Positions 14,849 through 23,451 are shown, numbered from the stretch's first letter. The stretch is 32,055 nt of DNA from Halorubrum sp. Hd13 (GCF_002252755.1 NZ_NHOY01000088.1:1-32055); one strand, 5' to 3'. Numbers and translations: made by a program. Notes: a model not told the origin generated them from the sequence alone.

Positions 14849-15847
14849 CTACAACCGCTCGACGATCGCCGCCGTGATCTCGTTGGTCGTCGCGTCGCCG
14901 CCGAGGTCGCCGGTGCGCGGCCCGTCGGAGAGCACGCCCTCCACCGCGTCGCGCACCCGTTCGCCCTCTTCGCCGTAGCCGAGGTACTCCAGCAGCATGG
15001 CGGCCGACAGTATCGCCGCCGTCGGGTTCGCGACCCCCTCGCCGGCGATGTCGGGCGCGGTGCCGTGGACCGGTTCGAACAGCGCGTTGTCGTGGCCGAC
15101 GTTCGCGGAGGGAAGGAGGCCGAGCCCGCCGACGAGCCCGGCGGCCAAGTCCGAGAGCACGTCGCCCGCGAGGTTCGGGCAGACGATCACGCCGTACTGC
15201 GTCGGGTCGAGCGGGAGCTTCGTCGCGAACGCGTCCATCAGCTCCTCGTCGGCGTCGACGCCGCGCTCCGCGGCGACCGCGAGCACTTCCTCGCGGAACC
15301 GCCCGTCCGTCTCGCGCATCACGTTCGCCTTGTGCGCGACCGTGAACCCGTCCTCGGGGCCGCCGGCGGGGCCGCGCCCGTCGGCGACGAACTCGCAGGC
15401 GTACGCCGCGAGCTCCCGCGACGCCGACGAGGTGACCACCCGAGTCAGCGTCGAGAGGTCGTCCGAGAGCCGGTCCTCGTGGCCGGCGTAGACGCCTTCG
15501 GTGTTCTCGCGCAGGAAGACGACGTCCGTCTCCGGGCGCAGCGCGTCGACGCCGGGGTACGCCTTGGCGGGTCGGACGTTGACGAACGAGTCCACGGCGT
15601 CCCGCAGCGGGAGGATGACGTCGGCGGCGGTCTCGCCGGCCGCGCCGAACAGCGTCGCGTCGGCGTCCGCGGCGAGCTCGTACGTCTCCGCCGGGAGCGC
15701 CTCGCCGGTCGCCTCCTTCGTCGCGTCGCCGGCCTCGCCCCGGACGAACTCGAAGCCGAGGTCGAACGACTCCAACACCTCCAGGGCCGCGGGGACGACC
15801 TCCCGGCCGATCCCGTCGCCCTCGATGACGGCGACCTCGTGGCTCAC
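14849..15847 (-). CDS. leuB: 3-isopropylmalate dehydrogenase
   Basis: 332 aa from GTG 15847, which overlaps the leuD stop (GTGA). Oxidative decarboxylation of 3-isopropylmalate with NAD in leucine synthesis. Motifs: [19 protein letters not shown] at the N-terminus, [58 protein letters not shown] (substrate/metal Asp residues) and [34 protein letters not shown]. Full length, last gene of the cluster. Confidence 0.95.
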   Translation of the reverse strand: MSHEVAVIEGDGIGREVVPAALEVLESFDLGFEFVRGEAGDATKEATGEALPAETYELAADADATLFGAAGETAADVILPLRDAVDSFVNVRPAKAYPGVDALRPETDVVFLRENTEGVYAGHEDRLSDDLSTLTRVVTSSASRELAAYACEFVADGRGPAGGPEDGFTVAHKANVMRETDGRFREEVLAVAAERGVDADEELMDAFATKLPLDPTQYGVIVCPNLAGDVLSDLAAGLVGGLGLLPSANVGHDNALFEPVHGTAPDIAGEGVANPTAAILSAAMLLEYLGYGEEGERVRDAVEGVLSDGPRTGDLGGDATTNEITAAIVERL

Positions 15848-16500
15848 GCCTCGTCCCCCGGGATGTCCGCCTCCGGGACGTAGGGCAGCGACCGGGCGGT
15901 CTCGCGGACCGCGCCGGCGTTCGCGCCCATCAGCGCCGTGGTGTCCCAGACGCCCTCGACGAGGGCCTTCCGCTGGGCGTCGTGGACCGTCGCGTCGATC
16001 GCGGTGTCGTCGTAGGTGATCGTCTCCGCGGCCACGTCGATGTCGACCTCCGCGTCGGGGTTCGCCTCGACGTAGTCCTGAAGCGCCTCGATCGACTCCT
16101 GGTCGGCCGTGACCGTCGGGATGCCGAGCGCGAGGCAGTTCCCCGCGAAGATCTCCGCGAACGACTCGCCGACGACGGCGTCGATCCCCCAGCGCATCAG
16201 CGCCTGGGGGGCGTGTTCGCGCGAGGAGCCGCAGCCGAAGTTGGCGTTGACGACGAGGACGTTCGCGCCCCGGTACTGCTCCTCGTTGAACGGGTGGTCC
16301 TTCTCGTTGTCGTCGTCGTCGAACCGCTGGTCGAAGAAGGAGAACTGGCCCAGCCCGTCGAAGGTGACGACCTTCATGAACCGCGCCGGGATGATCTGGT
16401 CGGTGTCGATGTCGTTGCCCCGGACCGGGATCCCGGTACCGGAGACTTCGGTCACCTTCTCCGCCGGCGCCTCGCCGGCGCTGAAATCGGGCGAGCTCAT
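15844..16500 (-). CDS. leuD: 3-isopropylmalate dehydratase small subunit
   Basis: 218 aa from ATG 16500 (overlaps the leuC stop as ATGA). Swivel-domain subunit of isopropylmalate isomerase. [17 protein letters not shown] at the N-terminus and [46 protein letters not shown] are the diagnostic blocks. The N-terminal ~18 residues are an acidic extension. Works with LeuC. Confidence 0.95.
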   Translation of the reverse strand: MSSPDFSAGEAPAEKVTEVSGTGIPVRGNDIDTDQIIPARFMKVVTFDGLGQFSFFDQRFDDDDNEKDHPFNEEQYRGANVLVVNANFGCGSSREHAPQALMRWGIDAVVGESFAEIFAGNCLALGIPTVTADQESIEALQDYVEANPDAEVDIDVAAETITYDDTAIDATVHDAQRKALVEGVWDTTALMGANAGAVRETARSLPYVPEADIPGDEA

Positions 16501-17918
16501 ACGGTCGCCACCTCCTCCATCTCGCGGACGTCGGTGACCTCGCCGGTCACCGCCGCGGCCGCGACCATGATCGGGCTCATCAGCACGGTCCGCCCGTCCT
16601 TCGAGCCCTGCCGGCCGACGAAGTTCCGGTTCGAGGAGGACGCGCTCGCCTCGTCGCCCTCCAACTGGTCGTCGTTCATACCGAGACACATCGAACAGCC
16701 CGGCTCGCGCCAGTCGAACCCGGCCTCGATGAAGATCTCGTCGAGCCCTTCGGCCTCGGCGGCGTCCCGGACGCGCTGGCTGCCGGGGACGACCATCGCG
16801 CGCACGTCGTCGTCGACCTCGCGGCCCTCGACGAACGCCGCGGCCTCGCGGAGGTCTTTCAGGCGCGCGTTGGTACAGGAGCCGAGGAACGCCACGTCGA
16901 TGTCGTACCCCTCCATCGTGTCGCCCGGCTCGACGCGCATGTGCTTCTGCGCGCGACGCGCGGTGTCGCTGTCCTCCTCGGGGAGGTCGTCCGGGTCCGG
17001 GATGGGCTCGGTGATGCCCGCGGTCTGTCCCGGCGTGGTCCCCCACGTCACGGTCGGCTCGATCGCCGAGCCGTCGATGGTGACGATGTCGTCGTACTCC
17101 GCGCCGTCGTCGGTCCGGATCGACTCCCAGTAGGGCTTCAGCCGCTCGAACTTCTCGGGGTCGTCGGCGAAGGCGTCCGTCTCCCGGAGCCACTCGTAGG
17201 TGGTCTCGTCGGGGTTGACGTAGCCCGCGCGAGCGCCGCCCTCGATGGACATGTTACAGATGGACATCCGTCCCTCCATCCCGAGCTTCTCGATGGCCTC
17301 GCCGGCGTACTCGTAGACGTAGCCGACCCCGCCGTCGGTCCCGAGCTTCCCGATGATCGTGAGGATGATGTCCTTCGCGGTGACGCCCTCACCGAGCTCG
17401 CCCGTGACCTCGATCCTGCGGACCTTCTGTTTCTCCATCGCGACGCAGCCCGTCGCCAGCACGTCGCGGATCTGCGACGTGCCGATGCCGAACGCCAGCG
17501 CACCGAACGCGCCGTGCGTCGACGTGTGCGAGTCGCCGCAGACGATGGTCATGCCGGGCTGCGTGAGCCCCTGCTCCGGCCCGATGACGTGGACGATCCC
17601 CTGATCGCCGGAGTCCGGGTCGGAGAAGTCGATGCCCGAGCCGCGGACGTTCTCCTCCAGCTCCGCCATCATGCTTTCGGCGGCCTCGTCGCTGTAGGGC
17701 CGGTCGCGGTTGCCGGTCGGCACGATGTGGTCGACCGTGGCGTGGGTGCGCTCCGGGAAGGCGACCTCCCGCCCGCGCTCCTTCAGCATGCCGAACGCCT
17801 GCGGGCTGGTGACCTCGTGGACGAGGTGGAGCCCGACGAACAGCTGGTCCTGTCCCGTTGGCAGCTCCGTCACCTTGTGGTGGTCCCACACCTTGTCGTA
17901 CAGGGTCCCCTCGCTCAT
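16497..17918 (-). CDS. leuC: 3-isopropylmalate dehydratase large subunit
   Basis: 473 aa from ATG 17918. Aconitase-family subunit holding a 4Fe-4S cluster: the ligands are the Cys in GSCTN (near residue 345) and the two in CSMCLGMN (near 405). [10 protein letters not shown] at the start, [24 protein letters not shown] and the [11 protein letters not shown] block near the C-terminus are textbook. Its start overlaps the stop of a 21-codon open frame following ilvC. Confidence 0.96.
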   Translation of the reverse strand: MSEGTLYDKVWDHHKVTELPTGQDQLFVGLHLVHEVTSPQAFGMLKERGREVAFPERTHATVDHIVPTGNRDRPYSDEAAESMMAELEENVRGSGIDFSDPDSGDQGIVHVIGPEQGLTQPGMTIVCGDSHTSTHGAFGALAFGIGTSQIRDVLATGCVAMEKQKVRRIEVTGELGEGVTAKDIILTIIGKLGTDGGVGYVYEYAGEAIEKLGMEGRMSICNMSIEGGARAGYVNPDETTYEWLRETDAFADDPEKFERLKPYWESIRTDDGAEYDDIVTIDGSAIEPTVTWGTTPGQTAGITEPIPDPDDLPEEDSDTARRAQKHMRVEPGDTMEGYDIDVAFLGSCTNARLKDLREAAAFVEGREVDDDVRAMVVPGSQRVRDAAEAEGLDEIFIEAGFDWREPGCSMCLGMNDDQLEGDEASASSSNRNFVGRQGSKDGRTVLMSPIMVAAAAVTGEVTDVREMEEVATV

Positions 17919-17980
17919 CGGGGATCACCCGCGCGGGGCGCGGTCGCCGTCGCTTCGGTCCCGTCGCCGCGGACGCCCAT
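17915..17980 (-). CDS. 21-codon open frame bridging ilvC and leuC
   Basis: ATG 17980-17978 overlaps the ilvC stop (ATGA) and its TGA 17917-17915 overlaps the leuC ATG (ATGA again), so it exactly fills the gap. Product [21 protein letters not shown] is Gly/Ala/Arg-rich with no recognisable motif or branched-chain residue bias. It may serve only to carry ribosomes across, or be a fortuitous open frame. Confidence 0.35.
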   Translation of the reverse strand: MGVRGDGTEATATAPRAGDPR

Positions 17981-19035
17981 CAGGCCGTCACCTCGGCCGA
18001 CTCCTCTTCCTCCTCGCCCTCCTCCTGCCACGCGAACAGGCCGCGAAGCTCCTCGCCGACGGCCTCGATCTCGTGGTTCTTCTCGGCGTTGCGGAGCTGG
18101 GTGTACGACGGCCGGCCCGCCTGGTTCTCCGAGATCCACTCGCGGGCGAAGGTGCCGTTCTGAACGCCTTCGAGGACCTCCTCCATGTTCGCGCGGACCT
18201 GGTCGTCGATGATCTCGTCGCCCCGGGTGAGTCCGCCGTACTCCGCGGTGTGTGAAACGGAGTCCCACATGGCGCCGAGCCCGCCCTCGTACATCAGGTC
18301 GACGATGAGCTTCATCTCGTTCATGCACTCGAAGTACGCCATCTCGGGGGAGTAGCCCGCCTCGACGAGCGTCTCGTACCCCTGCTTGATCAGCGAGGCG
18401 ATGCCGCCGCAGAGGACGGCCTGCTCGCCGAACAGGTCGGTCTCGGTCTCCTCGCGGAAGCTCGTCTCGACGACGCCGGCGCGGGTGCAACCGATCGCGG
18501 CCGCGTACGCGAGCGCCTCGTCGTGGGCCTCGCCCGTGGCGTCCTGATACACCGCCAGCAGCCCCGGCGTCCCCTGGTCGTTCTCGTAGTTCCGGCGGAC
18601 GATGTGGCCCGGCGACTTCGGCGCGATCATCGTCACGTCGACGTCCTCGGGCGGCTGGATCTGGTTATAATGGATGTTGAACCCGTGCGCGAACTGGAGC
18701 GTGTCGCCGGGCTCCAGGTTCGGCTCGATCGACTCCTCGTAGACGTCCGCCTGGACCGTGTCGGGCAGGAGGACGCTCACGATGTCGGCCGCCTCGGCGG
18801 CGGCGGCCGGCGTCGCGACCTCGAGCCCGTCGCTCTCGGCGGCCGCGCGCGAGGAGCTGTCCTCGCGGAGGCCGACGACCACGTCGATCCCGCTCTCGTG
18901 GAGGTTCTGGGCGTGCGCGTGCCCCTGCGAGCCGTAGCCGAGCACGGCCACGACCTTCTGGGCGATCGCTTCGCCGTCCGCGTCTTCGTCGTAGTATACG
19001 TTGGATTCGACCGTCTGCATGTCGTTGTCGCTCAT
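17980..19035 (-). CDS. ilvC: Ketol-acid reductoisomerase (class I, NADP)
   Basis: 351 aa. Converts acetolactate or acetohydroxybutyrate to dihydroxy acids. [30 protein letters not shown] (nucleotide loop, residues ~30-58) and [50 protein letters not shown], then [12 protein letters not shown] and [15 protein letters not shown] carry the Mg2+ and substrate residues. C-terminus ends in a Glu-rich run ([14 protein letters not shown]), a halophilic addition. 27 bases downstream of ilvN. Confidence 0.96.
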   Translation of the reverse strand: MSDNDMQTVESNVYYDEDADGEAIAQKVVAVLGYGSQGHAHAQNLHESGIDVVVGLREDSSSRAAAESDGLEVATPAAAAEAADIVSVLLPDTVQADVYEESIEPNLEPGDTLQFAHGFNIHYNQIQPPEDVDVTMIAPKSPGHIVRRNYENDQGTPGLLAVYQDATGEAHDEALAYAAAIGCTRAGVVETSFREETETDLFGEQAVLCGGIASLIKQGYETLVEAGYSPEMAYFECMNEMKLIVDLMYEGGLGAMWDSVSHTAEYGGLTRGDEIIDDQVRANMEEVLEGVQNGTFAREWISENQAGRPSYTQLRNAEKNHEIEAVGEELRGLFAWQEEGEEEEESAEVTA

Positions 19036-19062
19036 TGTGTAATGTGTGAGTGTGTGTCTGCG

Positions 19063-19779
19063 TCAGCTGTCGTGCGTCGTCGGTTCGCCGGCCGTTCCGG
19101 GTTTCTCTCCGGGCGCCGTCGGGACGTCGCCGCGCGCGAGCGCTGTCTGGCCCGTTCGAGCGATCTCGATGATGCCGAACTGGCGGAACGCGTCGAGCGC
19201 GTCGTCGATCCGCGCCTCGTCGCCGGTGAGCTGGACGGTGATCGTCCGCGGCCCGGCGTCGAGCGTCCGACCGTCGTACATCTCGGTGACGGCGTGGACC
19301 GCGGCCGGGTCGTCCGCCTCGATCTTCAGCAGGACGAGCTCCGCCGTCACCGCGTTGCCGGACACCTCGCCGACGGATATCACGGGTTTCAGCTTCGCCA
19401 TCTGCTTTTCGATCTGGTCGATGCCGGGGTCCGTCTCCTCGACGACCATCGTGATCCGCGAGTGTCCGTCGACGGTCGTCGGCCCGACCGTGAGGCTCTC
19501 GATGTTGAACTGGCGGCGGGAGACGAGCCCGGAGACGCGCGCGAGCACGCCCGGCTCGTCCTCCACGAGCGCCGAGATGACGGCGCGCCGCGACTCGTGT
19601 TCGGCCTCGACGACGGGGTCGATCCGGATCCCTTCGAGATTTCGGCGCCCCTCCGGGTGATCCCGCTCCTCGGGGCCCGGCTGCTCGCCCGGCGCCGGCC
19701 GGGAGTCGGGCTCCGGGACGCCGCCGGACGCGGAGCCGCCGTCGGTCGCGGGTCGGGAGTCGGGCGAATCGCCGCTCAT
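19063..19779 (-). CDS. ilvN: Acetolactate synthase regulatory (small) subunit
   Basis: 238 aa from ATG 19779 (ATGA overlap with ilvB). Residues ~65-140 are an ACT domain: RRAVISALVEDEPGVLARVSGLVSRRQFNIESLTVGPTTVDGHSRITMVVEE, which binds valine for feedback control; a C-terminal ALS_ss domain follows (AELVLLKIEADDPAAVHAVTEMYDGRTLDAG). It is longer than bacterial IlvN/IlvH (~160 aa) because of a ~60-residue N-terminal Pro/Gly/Asp-rich extension. Confidence 0.93.
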   Translation of the reverse strand: MSGDSPDSRPATDGGSASGGVPEPDSRPAPGEQPGPEERDHPEGRRNLEGIRIDPVVEAEHESRRAVISALVEDEPGVLARVSGLVSRRQFNIESLTVGPTTVDGHSRITMVVEETDPGIDQIEKQMAKLKPVISVGEVSGNAVTAELVLLKIEADDPAAVHAVTEMYDGRTLDAGPRTITVQLTGDEARIDDALDAFRQFGIIEIARTGQTALARGDVPTAPGEKPGTAGEPTTHDS

Positions 19780-21593
19780 AGCTGGTCCTCCGCGGTGGCG
19801 AACTTCCCGTTTGCGCCGCCGCTCGGCACCATCGGCAGGACGTTCTCCTCGGGGTCGACGTGGAAGTCGATCACGGCGGGGCCGTCGTAGTCGAGGGCCT
19901 CCTCGACCGCCGGCGCGACCTCGTCGTAGTCGTCGACGCGGAGGCCGAGGGCGCCGAACGCCTCCGCGAGCTTGTCGAACTCGGGCATCCACGTGTAGTC
20001 GGAGGCCATGTGCCGCCCCTCGTAGAAGGCGTCCTGCCACTGTCGCACCATGCCGATGTACTCGTTGTTGAGCACGGCGATGGTGACGTCGAGGTCCTCG
20101 CGGACGGCCACGGACAGCTCCTGCATCGTCATCAGGAAGGAGCCGTCGCCGTCGAAACAGACCACGTCGCGGTCGGACTCGCCCATGGCGTCGGCGGCGA
20201 CCCGCGCGCCGACCGCGGCGGGCACGCCGTAGCCCATCGTCCCCAGACCGTGCGAGGAGACCCACGTCCGGGGCTCCGTGTACGTCCAGAACTGGGAGGC
20301 CCACATCTGGTGTTGGCCGACGCCGGTCGTCACGATGGCGTCGTCGTCGGTCGCCTCGTCGAACGCCTCGACGACGAACTGCGGTTTCAGCGGCTCGTCC
20401 TCGGGCGTCGCGTACGTGAGCGGGTACGTCTCCTTCCACTCGGCGCACCGCTCGCGCCACGCCCCGGCGTCGGGCGCCTCGCGGACCGCCGCGGTGAGCT
20501 GGTCGAGGACGCGCTCCGCGTCGCCGATCAGCGGGTGGTCCGCGTGGACGTTCTTCGAGATCTCGGCCGGGTCGATGTCGACGTGGACGACCTCGGCCTC
20601 GGGCGCGAAGGTGTCGATACCGCCGGTGAGCCGGTCGTCGAACCGGGTGCCGACCGCGATCAGGCAGTCGGTGTGGGTGATCGCCATGTTCGCGTAGCCG
20701 GTGCCGTGCATCCCGGCCCACGAGAGGCAGAGATCGTCGTCCTCGGGGAACGAGCCGATCCCGGGCATCGTCGTCGTCACCGGGATCCCGTACGTCCGCG
20801 CGAACGTCCGCGCGGCGTCGCTCGCCTCGGCCTTGATCACGCCGCCGCCGAACAGACAGAGGGGCCGCTCGGCCTCCTCGATGGCCCGAGCCGCCGACTC
20901 GACCGCGTCGGTGTCGGCGTTCGGGTCGGGGTCGGTGCCGGCCGGGGGCGTCGCCGGCCCCGGCGTCTCGTCGGTCTCGCCCTGCGTGACGTCCTTCGGG
21001 AGGTCGACGAGCGTCGGCCCCGGGCGACCGGCCCGGGACAGCTCGAACGCCTCGCCGACGGTGTCGCCGACGGTGTCGGCGCCGCTCGCGAAGTAGTTGT
21101 GCTTCGTGATCGGACGGGTGACCCCGATCGTGTCGGTCTCCTGGAACGCGTCGTTGCCGACGAACTCGGTCGGCACCTGTCCGGTCAACGCGAGCATCGA
21201 GTCGGAGTCCATGTCGGCGTCGGCGATCCCGGTGACGAGGTTCGTCGCGCCCGGGCCCGAGGTCGCCAGGCAGACCCCCGGTTCCCCGGACACGACGCCG
21301 TACGCGTCGGCGGCGTGGACGGCGCCCTGCTCGTGGGCCATCGTGACGTGGTCGATCGAGGAGCTGTACAACGCGTCGTAGACGGGCATGATCGCGCCGC
21401 CCTGGACGCCGAAGGCCGTCTCCGCGCCGGCCGCCTCGAGGGCGGCGACGACCGACTCCGCGCCGGTCGCGACCGTCCCCGCGGCGGGCGTCTCGTCGGG
21501 ATCGGCGCCGGGCGCCCCGTCGTCGGCTCCCGTCGCCGGCTCCTCGGAGCCCTCCGGATCGTCCTCTCGTGGGTGTGCTGCTGTGTCGCTCAT
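19776..21593 (-). CDS. ilvB: Acetolactate synthase catalytic (large) subunit
   Basis: 605 aa. ThDP- and FAD-dependent condensation of two pyruvates (or pyruvate with 2-oxobutyrate). Catalytic Glu88 in MAHEQGAVHAADAYG, LVDLPKDV, and the ThDP motif GDGSFLMTMQELSVAVREDLDVTIAVLNN are present; FWTYTEPRTWVSSHGLGTMGYGVPAA is also typical. An acidic ~40-residue N-terminal extension precedes the enzyme. Start ATG 21593 overlaps the stop of an upstream open frame. Promoter elements lie ~130 bases upstream, implying a leader of about 110 bases. Confidence 0.96.
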   Translation of the reverse strand: MSDTAAHPREDDPEGSEEPATGADDGAPGADPDETPAAGTVATGAESVVAALEAAGAETAFGVQGGAIMPVYDALYSSSIDHVTMAHEQGAVHAADAYGVVSGEPGVCLATSGPGATNLVTGIADADMDSDSMLALTGQVPTEFVGNDAFQETDTIGVTRPITKHNYFASGADTVGDTVGEAFELSRAGRPGPTLVDLPKDVTQGETDETPGPATPPAGTDPDPNADTDAVESAARAIEEAERPLCLFGGGVIKAEASDAARTFARTYGIPVTTTMPGIGSFPEDDDLCLSWAGMHGTGYANMAITHTDCLIAVGTRFDDRLTGGIDTFAPEAEVVHVDIDPAEISKNVHADHPLIGDAERVLDQLTAAVREAPDAGAWRERCAEWKETYPLTYATPEDEPLKPQFVVEAFDEATDDDAIVTTGVGQHQMWASQFWTYTEPRTWVSSHGLGTMGYGVPAAVGARVAADAMGESDRDVVCFDGDGSFLMTMQELSVAVREDLDVTIAVLNNEYIGMVRQWQDAFYEGRHMASDYTWMPEFDKLAEAFGALGLRVDDYDEVAPAVEEALDYDGPAVIDFHVDPEENVLPMVPSGGANGKFATAEDQL

Positions 21594-21718
21594 TGTCGTG
21601 GTGGTGTTCGGTGTGGCATCTCTCGCGCGTCGAGGGTCGGTCCGACCGCCGCCGCGATCGGATCGCGGTCCGTCGGCCGGCGGTCGATAGTTCGTCGAGT
21701 CGGTGAGGAAGGGGTGAT

Positions 21719-21738
21719 GTAGGGGATTATACCCCTAC
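21719..21738 (-). promoter_or_regulatory. TATA box inside a 7-bp palindrome, probable ilvB promoter
   Basis: GTAGGGG (21719-21725) and CCCCTAC (21732-21738) flank a six-base AT core; on the minus strand it reads GGGGTATAATCCCC. A TATA in this orientation would start transcription near 21702, about 110 bases before the ilvB ATG. Flanking symmetry at the TBP/TFB site suggests an operator. Confidence 0.55.
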
Positions 21739-21823
21739 GATGATCGGCGCGACGGCTCCGGCGACGTCGACTGTCGTCGGAAGTGCGGTGTGCCGTCGCA
21801 TCTCGCCCTGACCAACGGAGTCC

Positions 21824-21836
21824 GGGTATAAATCCC
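21824..21836. promoter_or_regulatory. Second G-run/TATA/C-run motif, inverted orientation
   Basis: Plus strand GGGTATAAATCCC, matching the 21722-21735 motif (minus strand GGGGTATAATCCCC) in opposite orientation, ~100 bases away. On the minus strand it also gives TTTATA and may be a distal ilvB promoter, or a second binding site for the same regulator. Confidence 0.45.
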
Positions 21837-21981
21837 TGTCGGGGCGCCGACACGGTCGGTCGGATCGCGGCGTCGAACCGGTCCGCCGTTCCGAACCGGT
21901 TCGGGGCACGCGGACTCCCCGGAGCCCCCGTCGACTCGCGCGGCGGTCGCTCGGCGGGCTCCCCGGTCAGGGGGGCGGCCA

Positions 21982-23016
21982 TCAGACCCGGACCTCCTCC
22001 TCGCGGTCGATGCCCGCCTCCTCGGCGAACCGCTCGACGTCGCCGGCGGTCACCTGCCGCTTGCCGGCGCCGTACTCCTTGACGCGTTTGGTGATGCGCC
22101 GGACCTCGCCGTCGCTCGGGACGAAGCCGGCCTCCTCCAGGTGCTTGCGCACGCTGTGGGTGCCGGTGTGTTTCCCGAGCACGAACTCGCGCTCGGCCCC
22201 GACCATCTCCGGGGTCATCACGCCGGTCTCGAACGTGTCGCTGTTCTCGATGACGCCGGCGGCGTGGATACCCGACTCGTGCGCGAACGCGTTCCGTCCG
22301 GTGACGGGCTTGTTCGCGGGCACGGGGATGTCGGACGCCTCCTCGACGATCCGCGCCAGCTTGGTGATCTGGGTCGTGTCGATGCCGGTGTCGACGCCGT
22401 ACACCGACTCGACGGCCATCACGACCTCCTCGTATGCGGCGTTGCCGGCGCGTTCGCCGATCCCGTTGACCGACACCTGCGCCTGCTCGGCGCCGTTCTC
22501 GAAGCCCATGATCGCGTTCGCCGCGGCCATCCCGAAGTCGTCGTGCGTGTGCACGTCGACGCGGGCGTCGGTCGCGTCGACGACGGCCTCCACGGTCTTC
22601 CCGAAGCTCGTCGGCATCGCCACGCCGCACGTGTCCGGGATGTTGATCCAGTCCGTGCCGGCGTCGCTGACCGCCTCGACGATCTCCGTCAGGTACGTCG
22701 GGTCCGTCCGGGTGGCGTCCATCGGCGAGAACATGCACTCGACGCCGGCGTCTTTCACCTTCTCGACGGCGGCGACGGCGCGTTCCTTCGCCTCCGCGCG
22801 GGTCGCGTGCATCGAGTCCTCCAGCTGGACGTCGCTGGTGGAGACGAACACGTGGACCATCTCGACGCCGGAGTCGATCGCGGCGTCGATGTCGCCGTCG
22901 ACGACCCGCGCCAGCCCGCAGACGGTGGTGTCCGTCGCGGCGGCGATGTCGCTGACGGCCTCGAACTCCGCGTCCGAGTTCACCGGGAACCCCGCCTCGA
23001 TGACGTGGGTGTTCAT
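21982..23016 (-). CDS. leuA: 2-isopropylmalate synthase, body; N-terminus displaced by a frameshift
   Basis: From the first in-frame ATG (23016) the product is 344 aa, starting MNTHVIEAGFPVNSDAEFEAVSDIAAATD; it includes VHTHDDFGMAAANA (metal His pair), VNGIGERAGNAAYEEV, and HESGIHAAGVIENSDTFE, which identify the LeuA/CimA/homocitrate-synthase HMGL-like family. But residues essential for catalysis (FDTTLRDGEQ) lie upstream at 23077-23106, in the same frame yet with no ATG/GTG/TTG/CTG before an in-frame TGA at 23200-23202. The probable real start, ATG 23203, is one base out of phase. Restored length would be about 406 aa, usual for the family. Either a sequencing error, a pseudogene or recoding. 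Supplies the first step of leucine synthesis; citramalate synthase is possible. Its stop overlaps the 130-codon frame. Confidence 0.85.
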   Translation of the reverse strand: MNTHVIEAGFPVNSDAEFEAVSDIAAATDTTVCGLARVVDGDIDAAIDSGVEMVHVFVSTSDVQLEDSMHATRAEAKERAVAAVEKVKDAGVECMFSPMDATRTDPTYLTEIVEAVSDAGTDWINIPDTCGVAMPTSFGKTVEAVVDATDARVDVHTHDDFGMAAANAIMGFENGAEQAQVSVNGIGERAGNAAYEEVVMAVESVYGVDTGIDTTQITKLARIVEEASDIPVPANKPVTGRNAFAHESGIHAAGVIENSDTFETGVMTPEMVGAEREFVLGKHTGTHSVRKHLEEAGFVPSDGEVRRITKRVKEYGAGKRQVTAGDVERFAEEAGIDREEEVRV

Positions 23017-23203
23017 GTCGTCCAGCGTCGCCGCTATGCGGCGTTTCTCGTCGTAGCTGAACGACGTCCGTGGTGACTGTTCTCCGTCTCGTAACGTCGT
23101 GTCGAAGATCCGTACAGGACCGATTTCGATGTTAGAAGCTATCGTGCCCTGGAAGAACTCGATCCGCCGGGGTGTCCGACGAAGCCTCCGTGATGTCTGT
23201 CAT
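23017..23203 (-). pseudogene. leuA: Displaced 5' part of leuA (catalytic N-terminus)
   Basis: ATG 23203 opens MTDITEASSDTPADRV and stops after 23 codons (TAA 23134-23132). The frame one base over reads RRIEFFQGTIASNIEIGP, then VRIFDTTLRDGEQSPRTSFS and YDEKRRIAATLDD, running straight into the 344-aa body. Removing one G from the GGGG at 23169-23172 (C-run on the coding strand) joins them as ...EASSDTRRIEFFQGT.... A GTTAAG TATA-like box 26-31 bases before ATG 23203 supports this as the true start. Third codon positions here are much richer in A/T than in the rest of the gene. Confidence 0.75.
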
Positions 23204-23343
23204 CGACTGTCGACAGGACGGTCGAGAACTTAACGCTTGTGCCAATAGCAAAAACGACGCCTCGCTGACAGTGGCTCTCGTGTCGGCGTCGTCGAAAAAC
23301 CGCCTGACGTGAGCGTCGTACCCATTCTTTATACTCCTTATAC
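23204..23343 (-). promoter_or_regulatory. leuA promoter and leader region
   Basis: Reading the minus strand: tandem TATA boxes GTATAAGG and GTATAAAG at 23328-23343 (9-base spacing), then an inverted repeat ACGACGCC/GGCGTCGT (23285-23292 with 23254-23261, 23-base loop) followed by five T (23250-23254), and a proximal TATA-like GTTAAG 26-31 bases before ATG 23203. The distal boxes would give a ~100-base leader containing the hairpin and T-run, arranged like a terminator/attenuator; the proximal box would give a leaderless mRNA. A perfect palindrome CTGTCGACAG (23207-23216) lies just before the start. The leader also holds a 31-codon open frame (23230-23325) of doubtful meaning. Confidence 0.5.
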
Positions 23344-23451
23344 GCTAACCGCGAACGGCCGGGTATGTGGTTTCGGAACCGCGTTGATAAGCCCGATCGA
23401 CGTTCGTTTCGTTTCGGCCGCGCCCGGGCACGCCGCCGCGGCGCCGCCGGC

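Larger units (their letters stand above)
21590..21982 (-). other. 130-codon open frame bridging leuA and ilvB (coding status doubtful)
   Basis: The 388-base gap between leuA and ilvB is covered by an open frame whose ATG shares a base with the leuA stop (TGATG) and whose TGA overlaps the ilvB ATG (ATGA). The product starts MAAPLTGEPAERPPRESTG and ends MPHRTPPRQ; it is Arg/Pro-rich, basic and unlike haloarchaeal proteins, and the sequence contains promoter-like palindromes. I think the region is mainly regulatory, but the exact fit at both ends is notable. A 9-codon sub-frame (21590-21619) would give the same coupling to ilvB. Confidence 0.3.

Noticed and set aside
21727..21909. 60-codon minus-strand frame in the leuA-ilvB gap (MPRTGSERRTGST...)
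   Set aside because: Arg/Thr-rich, no promoter or coupling; lies over the palindromic promoter elements.
23230..23325. 31-codon leader peptide MGTTLTSGGF... before leuA
   Set aside because: Its ATG is only ~3-10 bases from the TATA boxes, so transcripts from them would start downstream of it; no leucine-codon cluster as in classic attenuation. Kept only as part of the leader description.
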